From: Kingella_B sp963529665
GTDB lineage: Bacteria; Pseudomonadota; Gammaproteobacteria; Burkholderiales; Neisseriaceae
DNA length: 64,000 nt
Assembly (NCBI GenBank): GCA_963529665.1
Contig: CAUSAG010000010.1
Coordinates: forward strand, 7,336-71,335
Direction: 5' to 3'
The translations under genes and the position numbers were made by a program. Positions 16,928-24,722 of the stretch are shown piece by piece. How positions within the stretch are numbered: position 1 is the stretch's first letter; each line of letters starts with the position of its first letter. A model generated the notes under the pieces. The model searched no databases, was not told where the DNA came from, and saw only the letters and a list, made by a program, of their open reading frames with translations.

Positions 16928-18016
16928 ATGAATCCCGTTCTGCACATCCGAAACCTGAACAAAACCTTCGGCACCACCGCCGCGCTGCGCGACATCAATC
17001 TGGAACTGCGGCAGGGCGAAATGCTGTTTCTGCTCGGCCCTTCAGGCTGCGGCAAAACCACCCTGTTGCGCGCCATCGCCGGCTTCGAGCAGCCCGACAG
17101 CGGCGAAATTTGGCTCAAAGACCGCTGCATTTTCAACAGCCGCTTTTCCCTGCCGACACAACAGCGGCGCATCGGCTATGTGGTGCAGGAAGGCGTGCTG
17201 TTCCCGCACCTTTCGGTTTACCGCAACATCGCCTACGGCTTGGGCAACGGCAAAGGCAGCAGCCCGCAGGACAGGCAGCGCATCGAAGCCGTGATGTCGC
17301 TCACCGGCATCGGCGAACTCGCCAACCGCTTCCCCCACCAGCTTTCGGGCGGTCAGCAGCAGCGCGTCGCCCTCGCCCGCGCCCTCGCGCCCGAACCCGA
17401 GCTGATTTTGTTTGACGAACCGTTCAGCGCGCTCGACGAACACCTGCGGCAGAAAATCCGCCGCGAAATGCTGCACGCCCTGCGCCAAAGCGGCACGTCC
17501 GCCATCTTCGTTACCCACGACCGCGACGAAGCCCTCAGCCATGCCGACCGCATCGCCGTGCTTTCAGACGGCCGCATCCTGCAAACCGACACCCCGCGCC
17601 GCCTCTATTGGTCGCCCAGCAGCCTCGCCGCCGCGCAGTTTATCGGCGACAGCATTGTGCTGGACGCACAGCGCAGCAGCGACGGCACACAGGCGCAATG
17701 CGCCCTTGGCACATTTGCGCTGGCCGCCGCGCCGCAAACGCCGTCCGAACATCCCATTGAAGGCAAACTGCTCGTCCGCCCCGAACAGTTTGTTTTGACG
17801 GAAACAGCCAACGTGCCGCCGCACAACACGCAGCCCGTGTTCGGTGCGAAAGTGGAAAGCATCGAGTTCAAAGGCCGCTATACCGCCGTTGCCCTCAACA
17901 TCAACGGTGTCTGCTTCACGCTCGACACCGTGCATGCGCCGCCCGTTTGCAGCGGCGACACCATGCGGCTCGCGTTTGAAGGCACGGCTTTGTTTTTCCC
18001 GCCGCAGCAGGAATAA
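16928..18016 (+). CDS. fbpC: Ferric-iron ABC transporter ATPase FbpC
   Basis: FbpC powers the importer. The 362-residue ATPase has Walker A GPSGCGKTT (37-45), signature LSGGQQQR, Walker B LILFDEPF and the H-loop THDRDE, then a C-terminal regulatory domain (KLLVRPEQF) ending ALFFPPQQ. The N-terminal MNPVLHIRNLNKTF aligns with meningococcal FbpC as I remember it, so ATG 16928 is preferred over ATG 16913, which overlaps the end of fbpB. A 10-base Neisseria DUS core lies inside (17563-17572). Confidence 0.95.
   Translation: MNPVLHIRNLNKTFGTTAALRDINLELRQGEMLFLLGPSGCGKTTLLRAIAGFEQPDSGEIWLKDRCIFNSRFSLPTQQRRIGYVVQEGVLFPHLSVYRNIAYGLGNGKGSSPQDRQRIEAVMSLTGIGELANRFPHQLSGGQQQRVALARALAPEPELILFDEPFSALDEHLRQKIRREMLHALRQSGTSAIFVTHDRDEALSHADRIAVLSDGRILQTDTPRRLYWSPSSLAAAQFIGDSIVLDAQRSSDGTQAQCALGTFALAAAPQTPSEHPIEGKLLVRPEQFVLTETANVPPHNTQPVFGAKVESIEFKGRYTAVALNINGVCFTLDTVHAPPVCSGDTMRLAFEGTALFFPPQQE
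17563..17572 (-). repeat. Neisseria-dialect DUS core within fbpC
   Basis: TTCAGACGGC is the complement of GCCGTCTGAA, the 10-base DUS core of Neisseria meningitidis and gonorrhoeae, and not of the Kingella type used around it. A second word, TTCAGACGACC at 15668-15678, matches 11 of 12 bases of the N. mucosa-type dialect. Both sit in fbpBC. Confidence 0.7.
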
Positions 18017-18025
18017 AGCCAAGCC

Positions 18026-18072
18026 AAACAGCCGCAGCAACGCAGATTATCTGCACCGCTGCGGCTGTTTTG
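18026..18072 (+). terminator. Intrinsic terminator after fbpC
   Basis: AAACAGCCGCAGC and its exact complement form a 13-base stem with a 19-base loop, ending in TTTT, 10 bases after the fbpC stop. It is not built from DUS, unlike most terminators in this window. Confidence 0.85.
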
Positions 18073-18257
18073 CGCTTGGTTGGCGGATATTACATAAATA
18101 GGCAGCCTGAAGACGCCTCATCCCGTTTTCAGGCTGCCTTTGGTTGTGCTGATAAAGCCAAGGCAGCCTGAAATCATGTTTCCCATTTTCAGGCTGCTTT
18201 TTATCCCGCCCATATAGGCAGCCTGAAACGCAGTTCAGCGTAGCTAAAACCCACCTG

Positions 18258-20075
18258 CTACACCTCCTCGTCCCAATCCTTCTCCCCATTCAACATCGCC
18301 TGCACCACTTCTTTCACCCGCGCGTCTTGCCGTCTGGCTTCGTCCATCATCGCCTTGTTGGAGAACACGCCTGCCTGCTCGGAGTCGTACAGCACCGCCA
18401 TTTTGTGCATACCGCTTCTATCCATGCGGTAGAAAATATTGCCCGCGCTTTCTGCTGTGTCGCGCGGCAAGCCGAGAAATTCCAACGCCCGTTTGCCCGC
18501 GCGCACGCCCGAGTCAAACGTTTCGCGGATAATTTCGTCCGCGCCCGCGCGGTGCAGTTCAAACGTATGCGTGCGGTCGTAAGCGCGGGCGACGATTTTG
18601 ATATGCGGATTGGCTTCGCGGGCAAAGCGCACAATCTGCGCCGCTTCGGCTTTGTTATCAATCGCCACCACCAGCACCGTGGCTTTTTCAATGCCTGCTG
18701 TGAGCAGCAATTCGGGGCGCGAGCCGTCGCCAAAATAGGTTTTCACGCCGTATTTTTCCATGCCTGCAATCAGGTTTTCGTCTTTATCAATCAGCGTAAC
18801 GGCAAAGCCCGCCGCGTCCAAAACGTAATACACAATTTGCCCAAATCGCCCAAAGCCAATTTGCAACACGGCGCGTTGCTCATCAATGGCATCGGCTTCG
18901 CGCACGGCGGCGGCTTTTTTCGGCAGCTTGCTGTGAATAATCAGCAGCAGCGGCGTGAGCACCATAGACAGCACCACAATCGCCGTCATATTGGCGTTGT
19001 TGGCATCGCTAATCACGCCCTGCGCGTTGGCATCGGCAAACAACACAAAGGCAAATTCGCCGCCCTGCGCCATCAACATCGCGCGTTGCAAGGCTTCATC
19101 GTGGCTGCTTTTTGCCAACCGCGCCACCGCGTAAATACACGCCGCCTTGCCCGCCATCAACGCCATCACGCCCGAAGCAATCAACGCCCAATTTTGCGCC
19201 ACCACGTTCAAATCCAGCGACATACCCACGGCAAGGAAAAACAGCCCCAGCAGCAGCCCGCGAAACGGCTCAACGTCCGCTTCAAGCTGGTGGCGAAAGT
19301 TGGATTCCGACAGCATCACGCCCGCCAAAAACGCGCCCATCGCCATCGACAGCCCGCCTTTTTCCATCAACACGCCCGCGCCCAGCACCACCAGCAATGC
19401 TGCCGCCGTCATCACTTCCCGCGCCTTGCTGCGCGCCAACACACTAAACAGCGGATTCAACAGCCAACGCCCCGTCGCCACAATAATCGCCACGCTGCCC
19501 AACGCCTTGCCAATGTCCAGCCACAGCGGTGTGCTGCTTTCAATGCGCACGGGCGACAAAAACGCCACAATCGCCAGCAGCGGCACAATCAGCAAATCTT
19601 CAAACAGCAAAATAGACACGATTTTCTGCCCAGACGATGTGCCCAGCTCGTTGCGCTCGCCCAGCACCGACATCACAATCGCCGTGGACGTGAGCACAAA
19701 GCCTGCCGCGCCCACAAACGACACCTGCCACGAAAAGCCAAACGCCATGCCCACCGCGGTGAGCAACGCCGCCGCAATCACCACCTGCAAACTGCCCAGC
19801 CCAAAAATCTGCCGCCGCAAATGCCACAAATGCGACGGCTTCATCTCCAAGCCAATCACAAACAGAAAAATCACCACGCCCAATTCGGCGACGTGCAAGA
19901 TGGTGTGCCCGTCTGAAAACAGCCCTAAGCCAAAGGGCCCGATGGCAAGCCCCGCCGCCAGATAACCCAGCACCGAGCCTAAGCCGAGCCGCTTGAACAA
20001 GGGCACGGCAACCACCGCTGCGCCCAAAAGCGCGACCACGTGGGCGACGTCCATTCCGTGTTGTGTGGCAGACAT
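18258..20075 (-). CDS. Kef-type monovalent cation:proton antiporter (CPA2)
   Basis: The 605-residue protein has a Na+/H+-exchanger-like membrane domain of about 12 helices (GYLAAGLAIGPFGLGL; IFLFVIGLEMKP; LLFEDLLIVPLLAIVA) followed by an RCK/TrkA-N domain from about residue 405 (LQIGFGRFGQIVYYVLDAAG). It fits the KefB/KefC group, glutathione-gated potassium efflux systems protecting against electrophiles. Whether glutathione gates this one cannot be told. The gene holds no Kingella-type DUS; four lie just beyond its stop (18102-18227). Confidence 0.92.
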   Translation of the reverse strand: MSATQHGMDVAHVVALLGAAVVAVPLFKRLGLGSVLGYLAAGLAIGPFGLGLFSDGHTILHVAELGVVIFLFVIGLEMKPSHLWHLRRQIFGLGSLQVVIAAALLTAVGMAFGFSWQVSFVGAAGFVLTSTAIVMSVLGERNELGTSSGQKIVSILLFEDLLIVPLLAIVAFLSPVRIESSTPLWLDIGKALGSVAIIVATGRWLLNPLFSVLARSKAREVMTAAALLVVLGAGVLMEKGGLSMAMGAFLAGVMLSESNFRHQLEADVEPFRGLLLGLFFLAVGMSLDLNVVAQNWALIASGVMALMAGKAACIYAVARLAKSSHDEALQRAMLMAQGGEFAFVLFADANAQGVISDANNANMTAIVVLSMVLTPLLLIIHSKLPKKAAAVREADAIDEQRAVLQIGFGRFGQIVYYVLDAAGFAVTLIDKDENLIAGMEKYGVKTYFGDGSRPELLLTAGIEKATVLVVAIDNKAEAAQIVRFAREANPHIKIVARAYDRTHTFELHRAGADEIIRETFDSGVRAGKRALEFLGLPRDTAESAGNIFYRMDRSGMHKMAVLYDSEQAGVFSNKAMMDEARRQDARVKEVVQAMLNGEKDWDEEV

Positions 20076-20115
20076 GATGTGTTACTCCTGATGATTTGTT
20101 GATTTGATAACGATA

Positions 20116-20141
20116 AAGCAGCCTGCACGTTCAGGTAGCCT
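20116..20141. repeat. Adjacent DUS words of two other dialects
   Basis: AAGCAGCCTGCA (20116-20127, plus) equals the variant reported for some Kingella (king3). AGGCTACCTGAA (20130-20141, minus) equals the Eikenella variant. Each differs from the local DUS by two bases. They stand three bases apart, inverted, upstream of the antiporter gene. Dialect names are from memory. Confidence 0.6.
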
Positions 20142-20170
20142 TTGGTGTGTGTCGGATTTATGAATCCAAT

Positions 20171-20494
20171 TTACGGCTGTTGTTGGTTGGAATTATCAAG
20201 CAAAGGAAATCCAAGATTTTTATCCCCGTACCAAGATAAATTTTCTTTTTTCCAGAAATCAGAGTAAGACAGAATAGCGCCAAGTTTAATCATAGCTAAA
20301 TAAATAGCCTGCAACATATCTTCACCGATTGCCCTTCCCTCATCCACATAATCATATTTACTTATTTTATATTGGCAAATATATGCTTTGTATTCGTCAG
20401 AAAAAAAGGGAAGATACATGGTAATTTCAACAGGCTCGCCATTTTCTGTATGTAATTCTCTATATCCTATGATTTTATGCATAAATTTATCCAT
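20171..20494 (-). CDS. DUF6968-like small protein, AT-rich gene
   Basis: The 107-residue product begins KIIGYRELHTENGEPVEITM and continues with ICQYKISK, then a helix AIYLAMIKLGAILSY. This layout resembles the DUF6968 group (RELxxxDGxxV, YRI, VQALQLALxxIG), whose role is unknown. Base composition is clearly AT-richer than its neighbours, suggesting recent gain. It stands alone between the antiporter and lysA genes. Confidence 0.65.
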   Translation of the reverse strand: MDKFMHKIIGYRELHTENGEPVEITMYLPFFSDEYKAYICQYKISKYDYVDEGRAIGEDMLQAIYLAMIKLGAILSYSDFWKKENLSWYGDKNLGFPLLDNSNQQQP

Positions 20495-20678
20495 TTACCG
20501 CCGCCAAAGTTTCGCGGAACAATTCATTCAGCAAGGCAGCCTGAAAACGGGGGTGGGGTTTTCAGGCTGCCTGAAAAAAGGGGGCGATTATACATTAAAG
20601 GGTGGGGGCGGTTGTGAACAATCGGGTTGCTTGTTGGCAAGCGAATAATCTAATCGTTCAACATTTTACGGCGGCAAA

Positions 20679-21905
20679 TTAGGCTTGGTGCAAACACACC
20701 CGCTCGTTCGCCAACAAATCATCCAACGTTTCTCGGCGGCGGATCAGGCTGCTGTTGCCTTGCGCGTCAATCATCACTTCGGCGGCGCGGCAGCGGGTGT
20801 TGTAATTGCTTGCCATGCTGGCGGCGTATGCACCCGCGCTGCGAATGGCGAGAATGTCGCCTTCTTGCGCGCCGATTTGCCGCTCTTTGGCGATAAAGTC
20901 GCCTGTTTCGCAGATGGGCCCGACAATATCGGCAAGCATGGCGGGCGCATCGGGGCGGGATACATTTTTCACCGCGTGATACGCCTGATACAGCGCGGGG
21001 CGCATCAAATCGTTCATCGCCGCATCCACAATCACAAAATTTTTCTCTTCGCCCTGTTTCACATATTCCACGCGCGTAAGCAGCACGCCCGCATTGCCGA
21101 CCAAGCTGCGCCCAGGCTCCAAAATCAGCGACAAGCCGCGCGCTTTAATCAGCGGCTCAACGGCTTGGGCGTAGGCGCGCAAATCGGGCGTTTGTTCGTC
21201 TTGGTACACAATGCCCACGCCGCCACCCAAATCCAAATGTTGCAGCGCGATGCCTTGCGCGGCGAGCTTATCAATCAGCGCAATCAGGCGTTCGCAGGCA
21301 TCAATCAGCGGCGAAAGGTCGGTGAGCTGTGAGCCGATGTGGCAGTCCACGCCGATGATGTGCAGATGCGGCAGGCGGGTGGCGTGGGCATAGGCGCGTT
21401 CGGCATCTTGCATGGCGATGCCGAATTTGTTGGCTTTAAGCCCTGTGGAAATATAGGGGTGGGTTTTGGCGTCCACATCGGGGTTGATGCGCAGCGAAAC
21501 GGGCGCGATTTTGCCCAGCCGTCCTGCCACTTCGTTCAGCCGATCCAGCTCGGGCAGGCTTTCCACGTTGAAGCATTTGATGCCTGCGTCCAACGCGTAT
21601 TCCATTTCGGCAACGGATTTGCCCACGCCTGAAAAGATGATTTTGCTCGCATCGCCGCCTGCGGCTAACACGCGGGCAATTTCGCCGCCCGATACGGTGT
21701 CAAAGCCTGCGCCTAGGCGGGCGAAGTGTTGGATGATGCTTAAATTGCTGTTGGCTTTAACGGCGTAGCAAATCAGCGGTTGGCAGCCTGAAAATGCGGT
21801 TTGATAGGCTGCAAAGGCTTGGTTGAGCGCGGTTTCTTGGTAAACGTAGAGCGGAGTTTGGTATTGCTGGGCGAGTTGGGGGTAGGCGATGGTGGGGTTA
21901 GTCAT
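20679..21905 (-). CDS. lysA: Diaminopimelate decarboxylase
   Basis: LysA makes lysine from meso-diaminopimelate. The 408-residue PLP enzyme has the cofactor lysine at about residue 50 (ICYAVKAN), the GGGDASKIIFSGVGK-type strand near 85-100 (written AAGGDASKIIFSGVGK), HIGSQLTDLSP, and the catalytic-cysteine segment GPICETGD. The frame runs upstream to 21995, but ATG 21905 overlaps the end of lptM by 8 bases and fits the family. FSGCQP near residue 40 is DUS-encoded. Confidence 0.96.
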   Translation of the reverse strand: MTNPTIAYPQLAQQYQTPLYVYQETALNQAFAAYQTAFSGCQPLICYAVKANSNLSIIQHFARLGAGFDTVSGGEIARVLAAGGDASKIIFSGVGKSVAEMEYALDAGIKCFNVESLPELDRLNEVAGRLGKIAPVSLRINPDVDAKTHPYISTGLKANKFGIAMQDAERAYAHATRLPHLHIIGVDCHIGSQLTDLSPLIDACERLIALIDKLAAQGIALQHLDLGGGVGIVYQDEQTPDLRAYAQAVEPLIKARGLSLILEPGRSLVGNAGVLLTRVEYVKQGEEKNFVIVDAAMNDLMRPALYQAYHAVKNVSRPDAPAMLADIVGPICETGDFIAKERQIGAQEGDILAIRSAGAYAASMASNYNTRCRAAEVMIDAQGNSSLIRRRETLDDLLANERVCLHQA

Positions 21906-22122
21906 GTGAGGTCTCGGTGTGTGGGTCGCTGCGGATAAAGTCGTTGGGATTGGCTTGGGGCGCGGCGGGCTCGGATGCGTCGCGGCGGAAATCAATGCCT
22001 GTTTGGATAACGCCGAATTTGTGTTTGTCGTTTTCTTGCGGCAGATAGAGATCGCCTTTGAAACCGCAGGCGGTTAGAGAGAGGGTGAACAGGGTTAAGG
22101 CTAGGGGGAGGAGTTTGGGCAT
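21898..22122 (-). CDS. lptM: LptM-type lipoprotein
   Basis: The 74-residue lipoprotein has the family hallmark right after the lipid-anchored cysteine: TACGFKGDLYLP (usual form CGxKGPLYLP). LptM assists maturation of the LptDE lipopolysaccharide translocon in E. coli. It precedes and overlaps lysA, the classical arrangement of this small gene. Confidence 0.88.
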   Translation of the reverse strand: MPKLLPLALTLFTLSLTACGFKGDLYLPQENDKHKFGVIQTGIDFRRDASEPAAPQANPNDFIRSDPHTETSHD

Positions 22123-22273
22123 GGAGAGTGTCCTTTGGACGGGATAATGAGGTTATGGAATGAGCGTGTTTGAATAAAGGGAATCAAATTGAGGCAGCCT
22201 GAAAATGGAGATAAGGCATTTGGGTTGGCAGCTTAAACGATGCCATGTGCTTTTGCATTTTCAGGCTGCCTTT

Positions 22274-22501
22274 TTACTTCCACTCTCGGCTTTCAATAAA
22301 GCCATCCGTTGTTTTGTGTTCCTTCACATAGGCAATCATTTCGTCTATCACTTGTTGATTGGAAACGCTGCCTGCCAATATTGCTTCATCTATCTTTCTG
22401 CTTTGTTCTGTTTTTTCAAATCCTTCAAGCGCGAATATGGCATCCACTTGCTTGATGGCTTCGCGCATCTCTGCTTTTTCGGCGTCTGTTAAATGTATCA
22501 T
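22274..22501 (-). CDS. Possible VbhA-like antitoxin, no toxin beside it
   Basis: The 75-residue protein, MIHLTDAEKAEMREAIKQ onward, carries FALEGFEKTEQ followed by AILAGSVSNQQVIDEMIAY, which resembles the antitoxin-VbhA/Fic-inhibitory fold (xxLEGxxPSxE, GxIS). The C-terminus ends KTTDGFIESREWK. No Fic or other toxin gene flanks it, so it may be an orphan or solitary regulator. Family call is by eye. Confidence 0.55.
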   Translation of the reverse strand: MIHLTDAEKAEMREAIKQVDAIFALEGFEKTEQSRKIDEAILAGSVSNQQVIDEMIAYVKEHKTTDGFIESREWK

Positions 22502-22590
22502 TGGGCGGTCTTTCTAAGAAGGTTGGTTAATTAAAATCTGCTTTAAGGCAGCCTGAAAACGTATGGCATTTGTTTTCAGGCTGCCTTTTC

Positions 22591-23931
22591 TCACCGCGCG
22601 GCGGTTTTCCAATATTGCTGCACCGCTTCGGCGATGGCGATGGCAAAGCGGTGGCGTTGGTTGTTGTTGCTCAATTGTTTTTCTTCGTCGGGGTTGGATA
22701 AAAAGCCCAGCTCAATCAACACAGATGGCACGTTAATAGAACGTAGCACCACAAAATCGGCGGTTTCCACGCTGCCTTTGCGCAGCTTGGCGAATTTGCC
22801 AAATTGGGCGAGCAGCAGTTTGCCGAATTTGGCGCTGTCGGTGCTGGTTTGCGCTTGCATCATGTCGCTGATGATGGCGTTGACGTTTTTGTTGCCCACA
22901 TCGGGCAGTCCGTCAATTTTGTCGGCGGCGTTTTCGGCAAGGGCGATTTGGCGGGCTTGCTCGCTGTTGGCTTTGCCCCAAACGTAAACGTCTGCGCCTT
23001 GGCTGGCGGGGTTGGCGGATGCGTTGGCGTGGATGGAGATGAATAAATCGGCTTTCACGCGCTGGGCAACGGCGCGGCGTTGGGCAAGCTGGATAAAGGT
23101 GTCGCCGCTGCGGGTCATGTGCACGGTGTAGCCTTTGGCTTGAAGTTGGCGTTTGGTTTCCAGCGCGGTGGCGAGTACCACGGATTTTTCATGGATGCCT
23201 GTGGTGCCTGTTGTACCGGGGTCTTTGCCGCCGTGTCCTGCATCCAGCACGATGACGGGCTTGCGGTTGATTTTGGGATTGCTGGCGGGGGCTTGGGGTT
23301 CGGCGGCGGGCGGTTGTTGCGCTTGTTGTTGATTTGATTGTTGGGTTTGTTGTTGAGACTGCTGTTGCTTGCTGTTGAGCAAATCCATCAGCGGATCATC
23401 GCTGGCGGCGGTGGGCGTGGTGGCAACGGCTTCGTGGGGTGTGGGGTGTTGGGTTGGCTGTTGCGCAGGTGCTTTGGCTGGTGCGTTTTGCGGCGCAGGG
23501 GTGTTGCTGCTGGCTTCGTTGCCTAAATCAATTTGCAAACGGTGTTTCAGGCTGCCTGATGGGGTGTGGGCGGTGAATTGGGGGCTGGCGGGTTGTTTTA
23601 GATCGAAGACGATGCGGGTGGTGGTGGCGTTTTTTTGCCCGATGCGCGCGTTGCTGATGTAGGGGTCGTTGCTTTTGATGGATTTGGGCAGGGCGGCTAG
23701 GGCGTTGTTGTTGGCGATGTCTATCATGTCTATAACTAGGCGGTTGGGCTTGTCTAGCATGAAATAGGTGTATTTGAGCCGCTGGGCGCTTTCTAGCGTG
23801 ATACGGGTATTTTTGCCGCTGGGAACGATTTTGCCTGATAAAAAGGTGTTGGCGCTGGCTGCCCATGCGTTGCGGATGGTGCAGGATAGGGCGGCGAGCG
23901 CGAGTAGGGCGCGGCGGCTTATTTTTGCCAT
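22591..23931 (-). CDS. amiC: N-acetylmuramoyl-L-alanine amidase (AmiC type)
   Basis: This 446-residue amidase cleaves peptide from glycan at the division septum. It has a twin-arginine-like signal (KISRRALLALAALS, cut after AWA), an AMIN domain at about residues 30-130 that targets the septum, a long Gln/Pro/Ala linker (about 160-225), and an Amidase_3 catalytic domain with LDAGHGGKDPGT, SIHANAS and LIELGFLSN. The upstream in-frame extension lies in tsaE; ATG 23931 overlaps tsaE by 13 bases. GSLKHR is DUS-encoded. Confidence 0.93.
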   Translation of the reverse strand: MAKISRRALLALAALSCTIRNAWAASANTFLSGKIVPSGKNTRITLESAQRLKYTYFMLDKPNRLVIDMIDIANNNALAALPKSIKSNDPYISNARIGQKNATTTRIVFDLKQPASPQFTAHTPSGSLKHRLQIDLGNEASSNTPAPQNAPAKAPAQQPTQHPTPHEAVATTPTAASDDPLMDLLNSKQQQSQQQTQQSNQQQAQQPPAAEPQAPASNPKINRKPVIVLDAGHGGKDPGTTGTTGIHEKSVVLATALETKRQLQAKGYTVHMTRSGDTFIQLAQRRAVAQRVKADLFISIHANASANPASQGADVYVWGKANSEQARQIALAENAADKIDGLPDVGNKNVNAIISDMMQAQTSTDSAKFGKLLLAQFGKFAKLRKGSVETADFVVLRSINVPSVLIELGFLSNPDEEKQLSNNNQRHRFAIAIAEAVQQYWKTAAR

Positions 23932-24374
23932 TGGGTGAGTTCCTTTTGGGCGTTTGGGGTGCAGGCTTGGATGGTGCATTGCCGCCCGCTGTGGTGGGGC
24001 TCTAGGTGGATGATGTAATCGGGCGTGGGGGTGTATTCGCCGCCTTGTTGCGCCCATTCTATTAACACAATGCTGTTGGCGATTAGGTCGTCTAGCCCTG
24101 CGTCTAGCCATTCTTCGGGGCTGGTGAAGCGGTATAAATCAAAGTGGTGTACGGTGGTTTGCGCCAGAGCGTAGCTTTCTACGATGGCGTAGGTGGGGCT
24201 TTTGACTGCGCCTGTGTGCCCTAAGCCGCGCAGCAAGCCTCGGGTGAAGGTGGTTTTGCCTGCGCCAAGGTTGCCTTGCAGATGGATAACGCAGGGGGCG
24301 CGAAACAGGCTGGCGGTGCGTTCGCCAAGGGCTAGGGTGGCGGTTTCGTTGGGGAGAAATTGGCTGTGTTGCAT
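23919..24374 (-). CDS. tsaE: tRNA threonylcarbamoyladenosine ATPase TsaE
   Basis: TsaE is the ATPase that helps TsaBD place t6A37 on tRNAs reading ANN codons. The 151-residue protein has P-loop GNLGAGKTTF (about 34-43), SPTYAIVESY, HHFDLYRF and the IEWAQQGG strand. ATG 24374 is chosen; upstream in-frame sequence to 24434 reads through spacer. The amiC gene starts inside its 3' end, a pairing common in proteobacteria. Confidence 0.94.
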   Translation of the reverse strand: MQHSQFLPNETATLALGERTASLFRAPCVIHLQGNLGAGKTTFTRGLLRGLGHTGAVKSPTYAIVESYALAQTTVHHFDLYRFTSPEEWLDAGLDDLIANSIVLIEWAQQGGEYTPTPDYIIHLEPHHSGRQCTIQACTPNAQKELTQWQK

Positions 24375-24722
24375 GGGCGTTGCGTGGGAATTTTTAGGGG
24401 GTGGATTATAGTGATTTGGGCGGCGCGCGGGCAAGTTTCAGGCTGCCTAATTTGGAAAGAGAATGCTGGGGCTGGGCGGTGTGGTACGCGGCGCAACGCG
24501 TGAAATGGCTGAGATATTGGGCAGGGCTTTGCCACAATGCGCGCGGCAAAATGGGGCGTGGTGTTGTTTCTGATGCGTTTCAGGCAGCCTGAAAAGGGTT
24601 AAAACGCGGCTGCTTTCTGTAAAAGCATTTGTCTTTTGTTAAAACTCTGTTATATTGCGTTAAGGCTGTGTGATGCAGCTTGTTTTTATTTTCAACGAAC
24701 TATTTTTTAGAATTAACAAATC
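24375..24722. other. Intergenic region between tsaE and brnQ
   Basis: No gene is seen. It holds two DUS (about 24436 and a palindromic one near 24580). A likely brnQ promoter is TTGTCT (24629-24634), 16-base gap, TATATT (24651-24656), about 67 bases before the start codon. Confidence 0.55.

Noticed and set aside
18327..19916. Long open frame (529 codons) on the plus strand
   Set aside because: It is antisense to the Kef-type antiporter and rich in His, Arg and Gln, a typical mirror of a GC-rich gene on the other strand.
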